In this document: one piece after another, positions 27,245 to 35,184 of the stretch
Layout of the letters: every line of letters starts with the position of its first letter
Position numbering within the stretch: position 1 is the stretch's first letter
Assembly: GCA_964567755.1 (NCBI GenBank)
Contig: CAZMNW010000065.1
Span: forward strand, 1-64,000
Origin: DASRJW01 sp964567755
GTDB taxonomy: Bacteria; Krumholzibacteriota; Krumholzibacteriia; G020349025
DNA length: 64,000 nucleotides
Reading direction: 5' to 3'
The notes under the pieces: generated by a model
Told to the model about the DNA's origin: nothing
What the model saw: only the letters and a program-made list of their open reading frames with translations
Database searches by the model: none
Position numbers and translations under genes: made by a program

Positions 27245-28486
27245 ATGTTCTCCAATCGCGCCCGCCGCAGCCGGCAATCCATCCAAGTCTCCCGTTGCCC
27301 GACCAACCGCCTGTCGTGCCTTCGCGGCGGCCAATGGATCCTCGTCGGAATGCCAGCGATCTTCGGCCTGCTCGCCTCGCTCGCGCTGCCGCCGGCCACG
27401 ATCGCGATCGAAAACGTGCAGGGTGAAAGCTGGACGCTCCCGACACTGGGCTCGAATCGGGTCAGCCTCGTCTTCGATGCCATCGTCAGCGATCGCGATT
27501 GGAGCCGCGGCATTTCCTTCGACCTCGCGCTACGCCAAGAAGATGGACAACCGCGGCCCGTGGTTCGTTACTCCACCGTATCGGCGGTGACCAATCTGCC
27601 GGACCCAGGGCAGCCGCTCACCTTCCGCGTCGAGTTCGATGTGACGTGCGATGACCCGACAGGCATCGTCACCGGCACACCGGTGGAAGCCTACGTGCGC
27701 TTCTGCACCAACGGCCATGGCGTCATTTGGTATCCGCTCACCGAGGCCGGCCATGCCGACAGCGCCGCGGTGACGGGTCCCTTCGGCCTGGTCGTTGTGG
27801 ACGAAGCCGGCACGCCCGGTCCGAACCCGACCTCGACGACAGCGCTGCGTTGCGATGGTGCTCCCGGCATCCACGCGCCACTTGTGGCTGCCGCGACAAA
27901 CCCGGCCGTGCCGTTTCGCGGCGCATTGCGCCCGCGCATCGCCGACAATCACCGTCCGGGTACCATTGGCATTTACTTCGACCCATTGGGAACCGAGTGT
28001 CAGGGCACGATCAGTCCGGGCGCAATCGACACCGTGTATGTCCTGGCGAGATTGGGTGAGTCGGACGACAGCCGCTGTGGCATCGAAGGCGCCGAGTTCC
28101 GTTTCACCGGTCTTCCGGCTTCCTGGCAAACATCCCCGGTGCTGAACCACGAGCTACTCGGCATCGGCAACCCCTTCGACGAAGGCGTCACCGTCGTCGG
28201 CACTCGGTGTCATCGGCCAGCGAATGGCGTGCTCCTGCTCTACACCGTCCTGGTGCGCGCGGGCGCCGAGGAATCGGATGTGACATTCGGCATCGAGAGC
28301 CGTCATCCGCCAACGAACGCGCAGTTCCCGTGCCCCTTGCTTCTCGCGTGCGACGATCCCGTCTTCACCCAGATCTGCGTCGAGGGCCAATCCTGTTACG
28401 TGAACGCATCGGTCGTGCGCAAATGCCCAGCCACCGTCGCCGTCGCCCCATCGACCTGGAGCCTGGTCAAAGGCCTCTATCGCTAG
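27245..28486 (+). CDS. Secreted hypothetical protein
   Basis: A 413-residue exported protein. A basic N-terminus and hydrophobic segment (ILVGMPAIFGLLASLALPPA, about 32-51) form a signal or anchor. The rest is beta-rich with many paired cysteines in the C-terminal half, suggesting disulfides outside the cytoplasm. No known domain is recognised. The last residues (WSLVKGLYR) resemble the short conserved C-termini of secreted proteins in this kind of genome. ATG at 27245 has GGGGAGGA five bases upstream. It ends 20 bp before the first structured repeat. Confidence 0.6.
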   Translation: MFSNRARRSRQSIQVSRCPTNRLSCLRGGQWILVGMPAIFGLLASLALPPATIAIENVQGESWTLPTLGSNRVSLVFDAIVSDRDWSRGISFDLALRQEDGQPRPVVRYSTVSAVTNLPDPGQPLTFRVEFDVTCDDPTGIVTGTPVEAYVRFCTNGHGVIWYPLTEAGHADSAAVTGPFGLVVVDEAGTPGPNPTSTTALRCDGAPGIHAPLVAAATNPAVPFRGALRPRIADNHRPGTIGIYFDPLGTECQGTISPGAIDTVYVLARLGESDDSRCGIEGAEFRFTGLPASWQTSPVLNHELLGIGNPFDEGVTVVGTRCHRPANGVLLLYTVLVRAGAEESDVTFGIESRHPPTNAQFPCPLLLACDDPVFTQICVEGQSCYVNASVVRKCPATVAVAPSTWSLVKGLYR

Positions 28487-28505
28487 GGCTGAGATGGTTT
28501 GCTGC

Positions 28506-28646
28506 GCGGCAGCCGTGACTCGCGTCGAGGCGGCGTCACGAGCGCGTCCGCGAGGGCAGGATGCCCGAGCAGCGCTCGTGCCGAGCGACGAGCGCGCAGG
28601 AGCGCGCGCGAGGAGCGTCCGCCTCGACGCGAGTCACGGCTGCCGC
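28506..28646. repeat. Structured palindromic element, copy A
   Basis: A 141-bp element closed by a perfect 28-bp inverted repeat (28506-28533 with 28619-28646). The 85-nt core (28534-28618) matches the core of copy B at 45144-45229 except for one substitution and one small difference around 28588-28590 (an inserted base). Inside the core, CACGAGCGC (28537-28545) pairs with GCGCTCGTG (28572-28580), and GCGCGC (28592-28597) pairs with GCGCGC (28602-28607) around an AGGA loop. A three-way folded structure is expected in either strand. It lies between the convergent stop codons at 28486 and 28660. No T-tract. Confidence 0.9.
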
Positions 28647-28659
28647 CGCCGCCACAACC

Positions 28660-30246
28660 TCAGTGCGAGAATCCCTCGAGCTTGTAGTGCCCCTCGAGTC
28701 GGCGCAACGCCAGAACCATCGCGGCCATGCGCATGTCGTGCGTCTTGCCGGTGGTGTATTGCGCCGAGTTGAACGCTGACGTCCGCCGTGGCCGGTTGCC
28801 GGCAATGTCGAGGATGATGTTGTAGTTGGACTTGATCGCGTCAGAGAGCCGCTCGTTGACCTTCGTCTCGCTCCAATGCTCCTGGCGATTGTTCTGCAAC
28901 CACTCGTAGTAGCTCACGATCACCCCGCCGGCGTTGGCAATGATGTCGGGGATGATCTCGATGCCCCGCTCCTTGAGCGCCTCTTCGCCTTCGATCGTGC
29001 ATGGCCCGTTCGCGCCCTCGGCCACTAGCTTGACCTGCAACTTGTTGGCAACCTCGGCGGTAATGACGCCGCCCAGCGCTGCCGGCACGAACAGGAAGGC
29101 ATTGAGCCGCCAGAACTCGTCGAGCGCGATGCCGTGCGCTTTCGGGTAACCTTCGACGCTGTGCTTGACGTTCGTCGCCGACGCCACGTGCTCTTGCAAA
29201 TCTTCGGGATCGATGCCGCCGGGGTTGTAGATGGTGCCGTCGCGATCGTTGGCCGCCACCAGCTTCGCCCCCCGCTGCACGGCGATGCGGGAAAAAGCCG
29301 AGCCGACGTTGCCGTACCCCTGAACGATGAAGTCCACGTCCTTCCACGACACTTTTTCCGGCGCGATGAGCTGGTCCGGCCCCGGGGATTGTCGGTGCCG
29401 CAACCACTCCTCGATGCAGTAGAACAGACCGCGTCCCGTGGCCATCTCGCGCCCCTCGCTGCCCCAGATACGCGCGTCCTTCCCGGTCACCACGCCGCGC
29501 AAGGTGTGGTACGCGGACTCACCGTCGGAGTACTGGCGGAAGAAGTGCCCCATGATCACCGAGTTCGTGCCTACATCCGGCGCTGGAATGTCGCGATTGG
29601 GGCCGATGAACGGCTTGAGCTTGTACATGAATCGTGACGAAATGCGTTCGATCTCGTCGGGGGAATAGTTGCGCGGATCCATGCGAATGCCACCCTTGCC
29701 GCCACCGAACGGAATGTCGCTGATGGCGGTTTTCCAGGTCATTTCCGCTGCCAGCAACTTGAACAGATCCAGGCTCACTTCGTGGTGGTAGCGGATGCCA
29801 CCCTTGTAGGGACCACGGATGTTGTTGTGCTGCACCCGATAGCAACGCAGTTGCTCGGGCTGACGGGCGCGCACGTGATACAGCCGGCCGAACAGGCGGA
29901 TGACGCCACCGCGAATGGACGCGTCGCTGGAAGCGAGGACGCGCGGCTGGAACGAGACGTTGCCGCTCGCCAGGATCTTGTAGTACTTCGGGTCGAGGTG
30001 ACTCTCGAGAAGGTCTTCGAAGTCTTTGCCTCGCTGCGCATACTCTTCCGGCGTGAACTCGATCAGCCGGTTGTTGATGTCCACCGTGATGGTGAACATG
30101 ATCTCGTGGTGAGGCTCCGAAAGCTCCAACGCCACTCGTGGATCGAGCTTCAGCAGCTTGGTGGTCTCGAGGAAGAGACGCATGGAGCTTTCATACAACG
30201 AGGGAGAAGACTTGGTTTCTCCGGAACGGCTGACGATCGAACTCAT
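28660..30246 (-). CDS. gdhA: Glu/Leu/Phe/Val dehydrogenase family, glutamate dehydrogenase-like
   Basis: A 528-residue amino-acid dehydrogenase. The signatures YRVQHNNIRGPYKGGIRYH (about 136-154) and PFGGGKGGIRMDP with catalytic Lys184 are present, and the Rossmann motif VQGYGNVGSAFS follows near 340. It interconverts glutamate and 2-oxoglutarate with ammonia. It is about 80-110 residues longer than the common 410-450, and the extra sequence (about 60-136) is inserted just before the YRVQHN motif. Start ATG 30246 has GGGAGG upstream at ten bases. The promoter at 30328-30356 is good. Substrate preference (Glu versus Leu/Phe/Val) is not certain from sequence alone. Confidence 0.88.
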   Translation of the reverse strand: MSSIVSRSGETKSSPSLYESSMRLFLETTKLLKLDPRVALELSEPHHEIMFTITVDINNRLIEFTPEEYAQRGKDFEDLLESHLDPKYYKILASGNVSFQPRVLASSDASIRGGVIRLFGRLYHVRARQPEQLRCYRVQHNNIRGPYKGGIRYHHEVSLDLFKLLAAEMTWKTAISDIPFGGGKGGIRMDPRNYSPDEIERISSRFMYKLKPFIGPNRDIPAPDVGTNSVIMGHFFRQYSDGESAYHTLRGVVTGKDARIWGSEGREMATGRGLFYCIEEWLRHRQSPGPDQLIAPEKVSWKDVDFIVQGYGNVGSAFSRIAVQRGAKLVAANDRDGTIYNPGGIDPEDLQEHVASATNVKHSVEGYPKAHGIALDEFWRLNAFLFVPAALGGVITAEVANKLQVKLVAEGANGPCTIEGEEALKERGIEIIPDIIANAGGVIVSYYEWLQNNRQEHWSETKVNERLSDAIKSNYNIILDIAGNRPRRTSAFNSAQYTTGKTHDMRMAAMVLALRRLEGHYKLEGFSH

Positions 30247-30327
30247 GCGGAACGTGCCTCCCACGCGGCCCGGCTGCGAGCCAGGCATCCGATGGCCATC
30301 GGCCTGAAAGCGGAAAATGTGGCGCTT

Positions 30328-30356
30328 ATTCTAGGATGCCCTGTGGTGCCAGGCAA
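30328..30356 (-). promoter_or_regulatory. gdhA promoter TTGCCT-N17-TAGAAT
   Basis: On the minus strand TTGCCT (30351-30356) and TAGAAT (30328-30333) are spaced 17 bases apart, with a predicted leader of about 75 nt before the gdhA ATG at 30246. Good sigma-70-like match. Confidence 0.6.
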
Positions 30357-30372
30357 GCACCGGCCGGCGCGA

Positions 30373-30402
30373 TTGACCGTGCTGGAACTATGCCTCTACC
30401 AT
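30373..30402 (+). promoter_or_regulatory. Possible promoter of the glycosyltransferase cluster
   Basis: TTGACC (30373-30378) and TACCAT (30397-30402) are separated by 18 bases, in the divergent region between gdhA and the GT2 gene starting at 30531. Only a moderate -10 match. Confidence 0.35.
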
Positions 30403-30530
30403 CGCCCGGCGGTCGCTGACGGCGGGCCGCGCGGTCTGGAAGCATCCTGCGGCCGTGATCCCTTCGATTGCACCGGCGTGTCGACGACGATCGGGAGGCT
30501 GTCGGCACGGCCTCGGTGAAGGAGGCTGTG

Positions 30531-32042
30531 ATGGAATGGGCGCGTGCGACGCTGGCATCGCTCTACTATGCCGTCTGCGCGCTGCTCGTCCTCTACGGGT
30601 CCTATCGCATTGTTCTGCTCGCGATTGCCTTGCGCGCACTGCGGCACCGGCGGACGGCACCGGACCCCGTCGAATGGCCGGTCGTGAGCGTGCAGCTGCC
30701 ACTCTACAACGAACGCTTCGTCGCCCGCCGGCTCCTCGAAGCCGTGGCGTGGCTCGACTACCCGCGCGATCGTTTGCAGATTCAGATCCTCGACGACTCG
30801 ACCGATTGCACCACGCGGCTCACCCGGCGTTGCGCCGCCGTGCTGCGTCGTCGCGGCTTCGACGTGCAGTTCCTGCATCGAGAATCACGCCGAGGATTCA
30901 AGGCCGGCGCGCTCGCTGCCGGATTGGATCGTGCGCGCGGCGAAGTGCTGGCGATCTTCGATGCCGACTTCGTGCCGCCGCGCGACTTCCTGCGGCGGAG
31001 TGTGCCGCATCTCCTGCAACCTGGGGTCGGAGTGGTGCAGGCACGTTGGGGACACTTGAATCGTGAAGCGTCGTGGCTGACACGCATGCAGTCGATTCTT
31101 CTCGATGGCCATTTCATCATCGAACAGACGGCGCGCGACGCGGCCGGCTGTTTCCTCAGCTTCAACGGCACGTGTGGCGTGTTGCGCCGCCAGGCCGTGT
31201 TCGATGCTGGCGGCTGGTCGAGCGACACGGTGACCGAAGATCTCGATCTCAGCGTGCGCATGCAGATGCATGGTTGGCGCGTGGCCTACTTGCACGATCT
31301 CGTCGTCCCGGGCGAAGTTCCCGCCGACGCCAACAGCTTCCGCGCCCAACAAGGCCGCTGGACCAAAGGCGGCGTGCAGGTGGCGCGCAAGCTCTTGCCG
31401 CGCATCCTGCGCGCGCCGTTGCCGTGGACGCGCAAGGTCGAGGCCTTCTTGCACCTCACGTGCTACGGCGCTTATCCCCTGCTCTTGGGATTGGCACTGC
31501 TGCGCACGCCGGCGCGAGTTTTCGCCCCCGCGCACGCGTTCCTGGGTTTCCTGCCCGGCGAGATCGAACTGCTCGCTCTCGGCACGCTCCCGTTGATCGT
31601 GTTCTACGCCGCCGCCCAGCGCCATGCGGGACACACCGGTTCAGTGTGGCGGTTGCTCGGACGTTGCATCGCCGCCATGACCCTCGGTGCCGGTCTCGCG
31701 GTCAGCAACACACGCGCCGTGCTCGAAGGTCTCTGTGGCGGCGATCTCACCTTCGAACGCACGCCGAAGCAGGGGTGGGCAACCGTGCCGCCCGATCGCG
31801 CTGCCGCGAGCCGCCGCCCCGTCCCCCCGGCGAGCTACCGTTCGCCTGGCGCCGCGATCGCCATCGCCGAGATCGCCATCGTCCTCTATCTCGTGCTGTG
31901 GAAAGTGTTCGGCACCGGGCTCACCATGCTGGGCGATCTGCCGTTCTTGATCTTCTTCTGCTCGGGTCTTCTGCAGATGGCGCTGCCAGCGCTCCGGCGT
32001 TGGCTCGAAGCCGGCGCGACAACGCGCTGGGCATCTTCCTGA
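30531..32042 (+). CDS. Family 2 glycosyltransferase, cellulose synthase-like membrane enzyme
   Basis: A 503-residue processive-type GT2. An N-terminal membrane segment precedes the GT-A domain: VQLPLYNER near residue 49, DADF (metal-binding), TEDLDLS (catalytic base region) and QQGRWTKG, the Q-x-x-R-W motif of cellulose-synthase-like enzymes. Several membrane helices follow. Such enzymes transfer sugars from nucleotide-sugars to glycolipids or polymers. The ATG at 30531 has AAGGAGG five bases upstream. It heads a three-gene glycosylation cluster, with GT-C three bases downstream. Confidence 0.88.
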   Translation: MEWARATLASLYYAVCALLVLYGSYRIVLLAIALRALRHRRTAPDPVEWPVVSVQLPLYNERFVARRLLEAVAWLDYPRDRLQIQILDDSTDCTTRLTRRCAAVLRRRGFDVQFLHRESRRGFKAGALAAGLDRARGEVLAIFDADFVPPRDFLRRSVPHLLQPGVGVVQARWGHLNREASWLTRMQSILLDGHFIIEQTARDAAGCFLSFNGTCGVLRRQAVFDAGGWSSDTVTEDLDLSVRMQMHGWRVAYLHDLVVPGEVPADANSFRAQQGRWTKGGVQVARKLLPRILRAPLPWTRKVEAFLHLTCYGAYPLLLGLALLRTPARVFAPAHAFLGFLPGEIELLALGTLPLIVFYAAAQRHAGHTGSVWRLLGRCIAAMTLGAGLAVSNTRAVLEGLCGGDLTFERTPKQGWATVPPDRAAASRRPVPPASYRSPGAAIAIAEIAIVLYLVLWKVFGTGLTMLGDLPFLIFFCSGLLQMALPALRRWLEAGATTRWASS

Positions 32043-32045
32043 GCC

Positions 32046-33365
32046 GTGAACAGCGTCACCAACATTCTCCAGGCCGATCCCGTGCGACGCGTTTTTCGAC
32101 ATCCGTGGACTCTCGGCGCCTACGGCGTCGGAGCCCTCGCGGCCTACGTCGGGATGGTGCTCGCTTCTCCGTGGGACGAACACTTCGGCGCGTTCCTCGC
32201 TTGCTACGCCGTCGCCTTCGCCGCCTGCTGGGGTGCATCGCGAACGCGCGCCGGCTTCGGCGTCATCGTCCTCGCCGCCAGCATCTATCGCGCCCTGCTC
32301 TTGCCGCTGCCACCCATGCTTTCCGACGACATCTACCGCTACGTGTGGGAGGGGCGAGTGCAGTCGGCGGGAGCGAACCCTTACATGCACGCGCCCACGG
32401 ACCCTGGGCTCGAGGCGTTGCGCGATGCCGATTGGGAGCGGATCAATCACCCGGAGGCGACTGCGATCTATCCGCCCCTGGCGCAACTTTTCTTCCGTGG
32501 CTTGGCGCACCTCGGCGGAGTCATAGTCTTCAAGTCGGTCTTCGCCGCCATCGACATCGGCTTGGTGCTGTTGCTGGCCATGGCGTTGCGTGCGCGCGGC
32601 GCGCCACCCTCACGCCTGGCGCTTTACGCGTGGAACCCGCTGGTTGTTGTCGAAGTGGCTGGGAGCGGCCACCTGGAACCCTTGGCGATCCTGCCCTTGG
32701 TCGCCGCGGTTCTTTGGATCGGAAGGCGACCGGCCCTCGCGTGGTGCGCACTCGCGGCATGTGTCGCCATCAAGTACGCGGGTGTGTTGGCCGCTCCGTT
32801 GCTCTGGCGCGCGCGCCGGCCTCGCCTCTGGCAGCTGCTCGCATTCGCGACTCTCGTCGTCGCGTTCACGCTCCCATACATCGACGCCGGCACGCACCTA
32901 TTCTCTTCGTTGGAGTTGTACGCGGCGCAATGGCGCTTCAACGATCTCTTGTTCGCTCCGCTTGTCGCGCTGACTGGATCTCTCACGGTGGCGAAAAGCA
33001 TGGCTGCATTGCTGCTGCTAGCGGTGCTCGTCGCTCTGCTCCGCCGTCGAGTTGCGCTCGAGCGCGCCACGCAGCTTCTCTTCTGCGCCGCGCTCTTGCT
33101 CTCCCCCACGATCCACCCGTGGTACCTGCTGTGGGCCGTGGCCTTCTTGCCGCTTGCGCCCTCGCCCTTCCTGTTTCTCTGGAGCGGCAGCGTCATCCTC
33201 GCCTATCTCTTTCTCTTGCCGCTCTGGAGCTTCGGGCCACTCGCGCCCACGCACTGGCTGCCGCGCGTGCTCGAGATCGTCCCCCCGCTCGGCTTGTCCA
33301 TGAGTGCGCTCCGAACGTGGAAACGTCCCACGACTCGACCCAGCAGTCAGCCCGGACTATCTTGA
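32046..33365 (+). CDS. GT-C type polyprenyl-phosphate-dependent glycosyltransferase
   Basis: A 439-residue integral membrane protein with about ten hydrophobic helices. The first extracytoplasmic loop carries the acidic pair and sequence SDDIYRYVWEGRVQSAGANP, typical of GT-C mannosyl/glycosyltransferases of the GT87/DUF2029 kind, which use a lipid-linked sugar donor. The GTG start at 32046 comes three bases after the GT2 stop, with a weak ribosome-binding site, so it probably depends on coupling with the GT2. Next to a GT2 that resembles dolichol-phosphate sugar synthases, it may use the lipid-linked sugar which that enzyme makes. That pathway link is inference. Confidence 0.8.
   Translation: MNSVTNILQADPVRRVFRHPWTLGAYGVGALAAYVGMVLASPWDEHFGAFLACYAVAFAACWGASRTRAGFGVIVLAASIYRALLLPLPPMLSDDIYRYVWEGRVQSAGANPYMHAPTDPGLEALRDADWERINHPEATAIYPPLAQLFFRGLAHLGGVIVFKSVFAAIDIGLVLLLAMALRARGAPPSRLALYAWNPLVVVEVAGSGHLEPLAILPLVAAVLWIGRRPALAWCALAACVAIKYAGVLAAPLLWRARRPRLWQLLAFATLVVAFTLPYIDAGTHLFSSLELYAAQWRFNDLLFAPLVALTGSLTVAKSMAALLLLAVLVALLRRRVALERATQLLFCAALLLSPTIHPWYLLWAVAFLPLAPSPFLFLWSGSVILAYLFLLPLWSFGPLAPTHWLPRVLEIVPPLGLSMSALRTWKRPTTRPSSQPGLS
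33335..33363 (+). promoter_or_regulatory. Putative internal promoter TCGACC-N17-TATCTT
   Basis: TCGACC (33335-33340) and TATCTT (33358-33363) with a 17-base spacer overlap the 3' end of the GT-C gene, about 110 bases before the GT2-DUF547 gene. Same form as 5762-5790 and 38226-38254. Confidence 0.45.
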
Positions 33366-33471
33366 AACCAGATGAACCGTTCGCCTCGTCGAGATCGAGA
33401 CGAGCCTCGACCTCGCGGCACAACCGGCACATTCCGTGTCGCCGGTGCTTCGAGTCGCTGGATGGAGAGCG

Positions 33472-35016
33472 ATGACCGGCAACCCACGCATCGTCCTGAT
33501 CATTCCAGCCCTCGACGAAGAAGATGCGCTGCCGTTCGTCCTCGCCGATCTCGCCCGCGTGCAACGTTCCACGTCGCCACCGTTGTTTGACGAGATCATC
33601 GTCGTCGACAATGGTTGCCGCGATGACACGCCAGCGATCGCCCGGCGCGCCGGTGCAACGGTTCTGAGCGAGCCACGCCGCGGTTACGGCGCCGCTTGCC
33701 TGCGCGCGCTCGCCGATCTGCGCGACCGCGCCCCCGAGATCGTCGTGTTCATGGACGCCGATCGCAGCGACGACACGCAGGACTTGCCGGCGCTCCTGCA
33801 ACCACTTCTGGATGGCACGCACGATCTGGTGATCGGCGCGCGGGCCCTTGGCCGAAGCGAACGTGGCGCGCTGCTGCCGCAGGCGCGCTTCGGCAACTGG
33901 CTCGCGACTCGCCTCATCCATGCCCGCTTTGGTTTCCGTTACACTGACCTCGGTCCATTCCGGGCCGTACGTTTCCGCACACTCGAAGCCATGCGTCTCG
34001 AGGATCGCGATTTCGGCTGGACGATCGAAATGCAGATCCGTGCCTTGCAGATGGGTGTGCGCGTCATCGAAGTCCCCGTGCGTTACCGGAGGCGAATCGG
34101 CCGGTCGAAGATCAGCGGCACGATCTCGGGTTCGATCCGTGCCGGAACGAAGATCCTGGCCACGCTCTGGCGTCTGCGCCGACGCGCAGCGGTGGGCATG
34201 ATGGCGCTCGTGGCATTCGGCCTGGGGCCCCGTGCGGCACCGGCGAACCCACCTCGCGTATCCGTGGCCCCAATCCCGGCTTTCGATCACGCCGAGTGGG
34301 ACCAACTATTGCGGGACCACGTCGATCCGCAAGGCCGGGTCGCCTATCGCGACATCCAGCAACGAGAGGAAGCGGTGAGGCGATTGGCAGATGATGTGCG
34401 GCCCGCGTCCCTCCGCGGTTACCTCCACCGTCTGGCTGCCGCTGAACCGGACGCGTGGCCACGCGATGAGCAGCTCGCCTTCTGGATCAACGCCTACAAC
34501 GCAGGGCTCGTGTGGGCCATTCTCACCGGCGAGTCGCCGGAGCCCGTCCTCGGGCGCGGCAAGTTGTTCAAGTTCTGGAAGTTCGAGGTCGCAGGCAAGA
34601 AACGAACCCTGGACGAGATCGAGCACGAGATCTTACGCAAGCGTTTCCAAGAACCGCGCATCCACTTCGCCATCGTCTGCGCCTCCACCAGTTGCCCGAA
34701 GCTGCGCCCCCAGGCCTATCGTGCCGCGACACTGGAAGCACAACTCGACGCACAGGCGCGTGCATTCATCAATGACCCGCAGCGGAACCTGTTTCTGCCG
34801 GCTGAAAACAAGATGCGCCTGTCCAAGATCTTCGATTGGTTCCGCGACGATTTCGCCACCCGCGGCCCGCTGCGCGCCTATTTGGCGCCATACGTGGCCG
34901 AGCCTCGGATTCAGGAATGGTTGCGGTCCGACGCGCCGATCGAATCCGAACGTCTCGAGTACGATTGGACGCTCAACGCCCAGCCGCGCCAACGCCCGGA
35001 CCCGCCGGAGCCGTGA
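33472..35016 (+). CDS. GT2 glycosyltransferase fused to a DUF547 domain
   Basis: A 514-residue fusion. Residues 1-235 are a DPM1/dolichol-phosphate sugar synthase-like GT2 (IPALDEEDAL, VVDNGCRDDT, and FMDADRSDD as the metal-binding motif at 93-101). A hydrophobic stretch at 239-252 ending in RAAPANP looks like a signal peptide with an Ala-x-Ala cleavage site. Residues 265-490 are DUF547 (LAFWINAYNAGL; CASTSCPKLRPQAY). The product could be a cytoplasmic transferase tethered to a periplasmic domain, or be cut in two. The ATG at 33472 has GGAG four bases upstream; an internal ATG near 34198 could also give a separate DUF547 protein. DUF547 has no known activity. Confidence 0.82.
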   Translation: MTGNPRIVLIIPALDEEDALPFVLADLARVQRSTSPPLFDEIIVVDNGCRDDTPAIARRAGATVLSEPRRGYGAACLRALADLRDRAPEIVVFMDADRSDDTQDLPALLQPLLDGTHDLVIGARALGRSERGALLPQARFGNWLATRLIHARFGFRYTDLGPFRAVRFRTLEAMRLEDRDFGWTIEMQIRALQMGVRVIEVPVRYRRRIGRSKISGTISGSIRAGTKILATLWRLRRRAAVGMMALVAFGLGPRAAPANPPRVSVAPIPAFDHAEWDQLLRDHVDPQGRVAYRDIQQREEAVRRLADDVRPASLRGYLHRLAAAEPDAWPRDEQLAFWINAYNAGLVWAILTGESPEPVLGRGKLFKFWKFEVAGKKRTLDEIEHEILRKRFQEPRIHFAIVCASTSCPKLRPQAYRAATLEAQLDAQARAFINDPQRNLFLPAENKMRLSKIFDWFRDDFATRGPLRAYLAPYVAEPRIQEWLRSDAPIESERLEYDWTLNAQPRQRPDPPEP

Positions 35017-35058
35017 TCGTTGGCCCGGATGCGGTCGTGCGTCCGACAGCCGGCAGCC

Positions 35059-35113
35059 TTGCTGGCACCAGCGCCGCCGTTATATAGTGTTGCTGTCTTC
35101 GCGGCGCTGGTGC
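35059..35113 (+). promoter_or_regulatory. gcvP promoter enclosed by a 13-bp inverted repeat
   Basis: A perfect 13-bp inverted repeat (GCACCAGCGCCGC at 35065-35077, its complement at 35101-35113) flanks an AT-rich 23-base spacer containing TTATATAGTG. With TTGCTG (35059-35064) as -35, either TATATA (16-base spacer) or TATAGT (18-base) serves as -10. The left arm then lies between -35 and -10 and the right arm just past the start point. Likely an operator; a leader hairpin is also possible. No glycine riboswitch motif is seen. Confidence 0.5.
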
Positions 35114-35184
35114 GGCCGTCGGCCTCCCTGCAGAGCGTCGCGCCGCTCAACCCATGAACTGCAAGCGAGAAACGCTCCGCGTCC

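Noticed and set aside
35017..35184. Possible glycine riboswitch upstream of gcvP
   Set aside because: The conserved GGAGAG and tandem aptamer motifs are absent. The region is instead a promoter within an inverted repeat.
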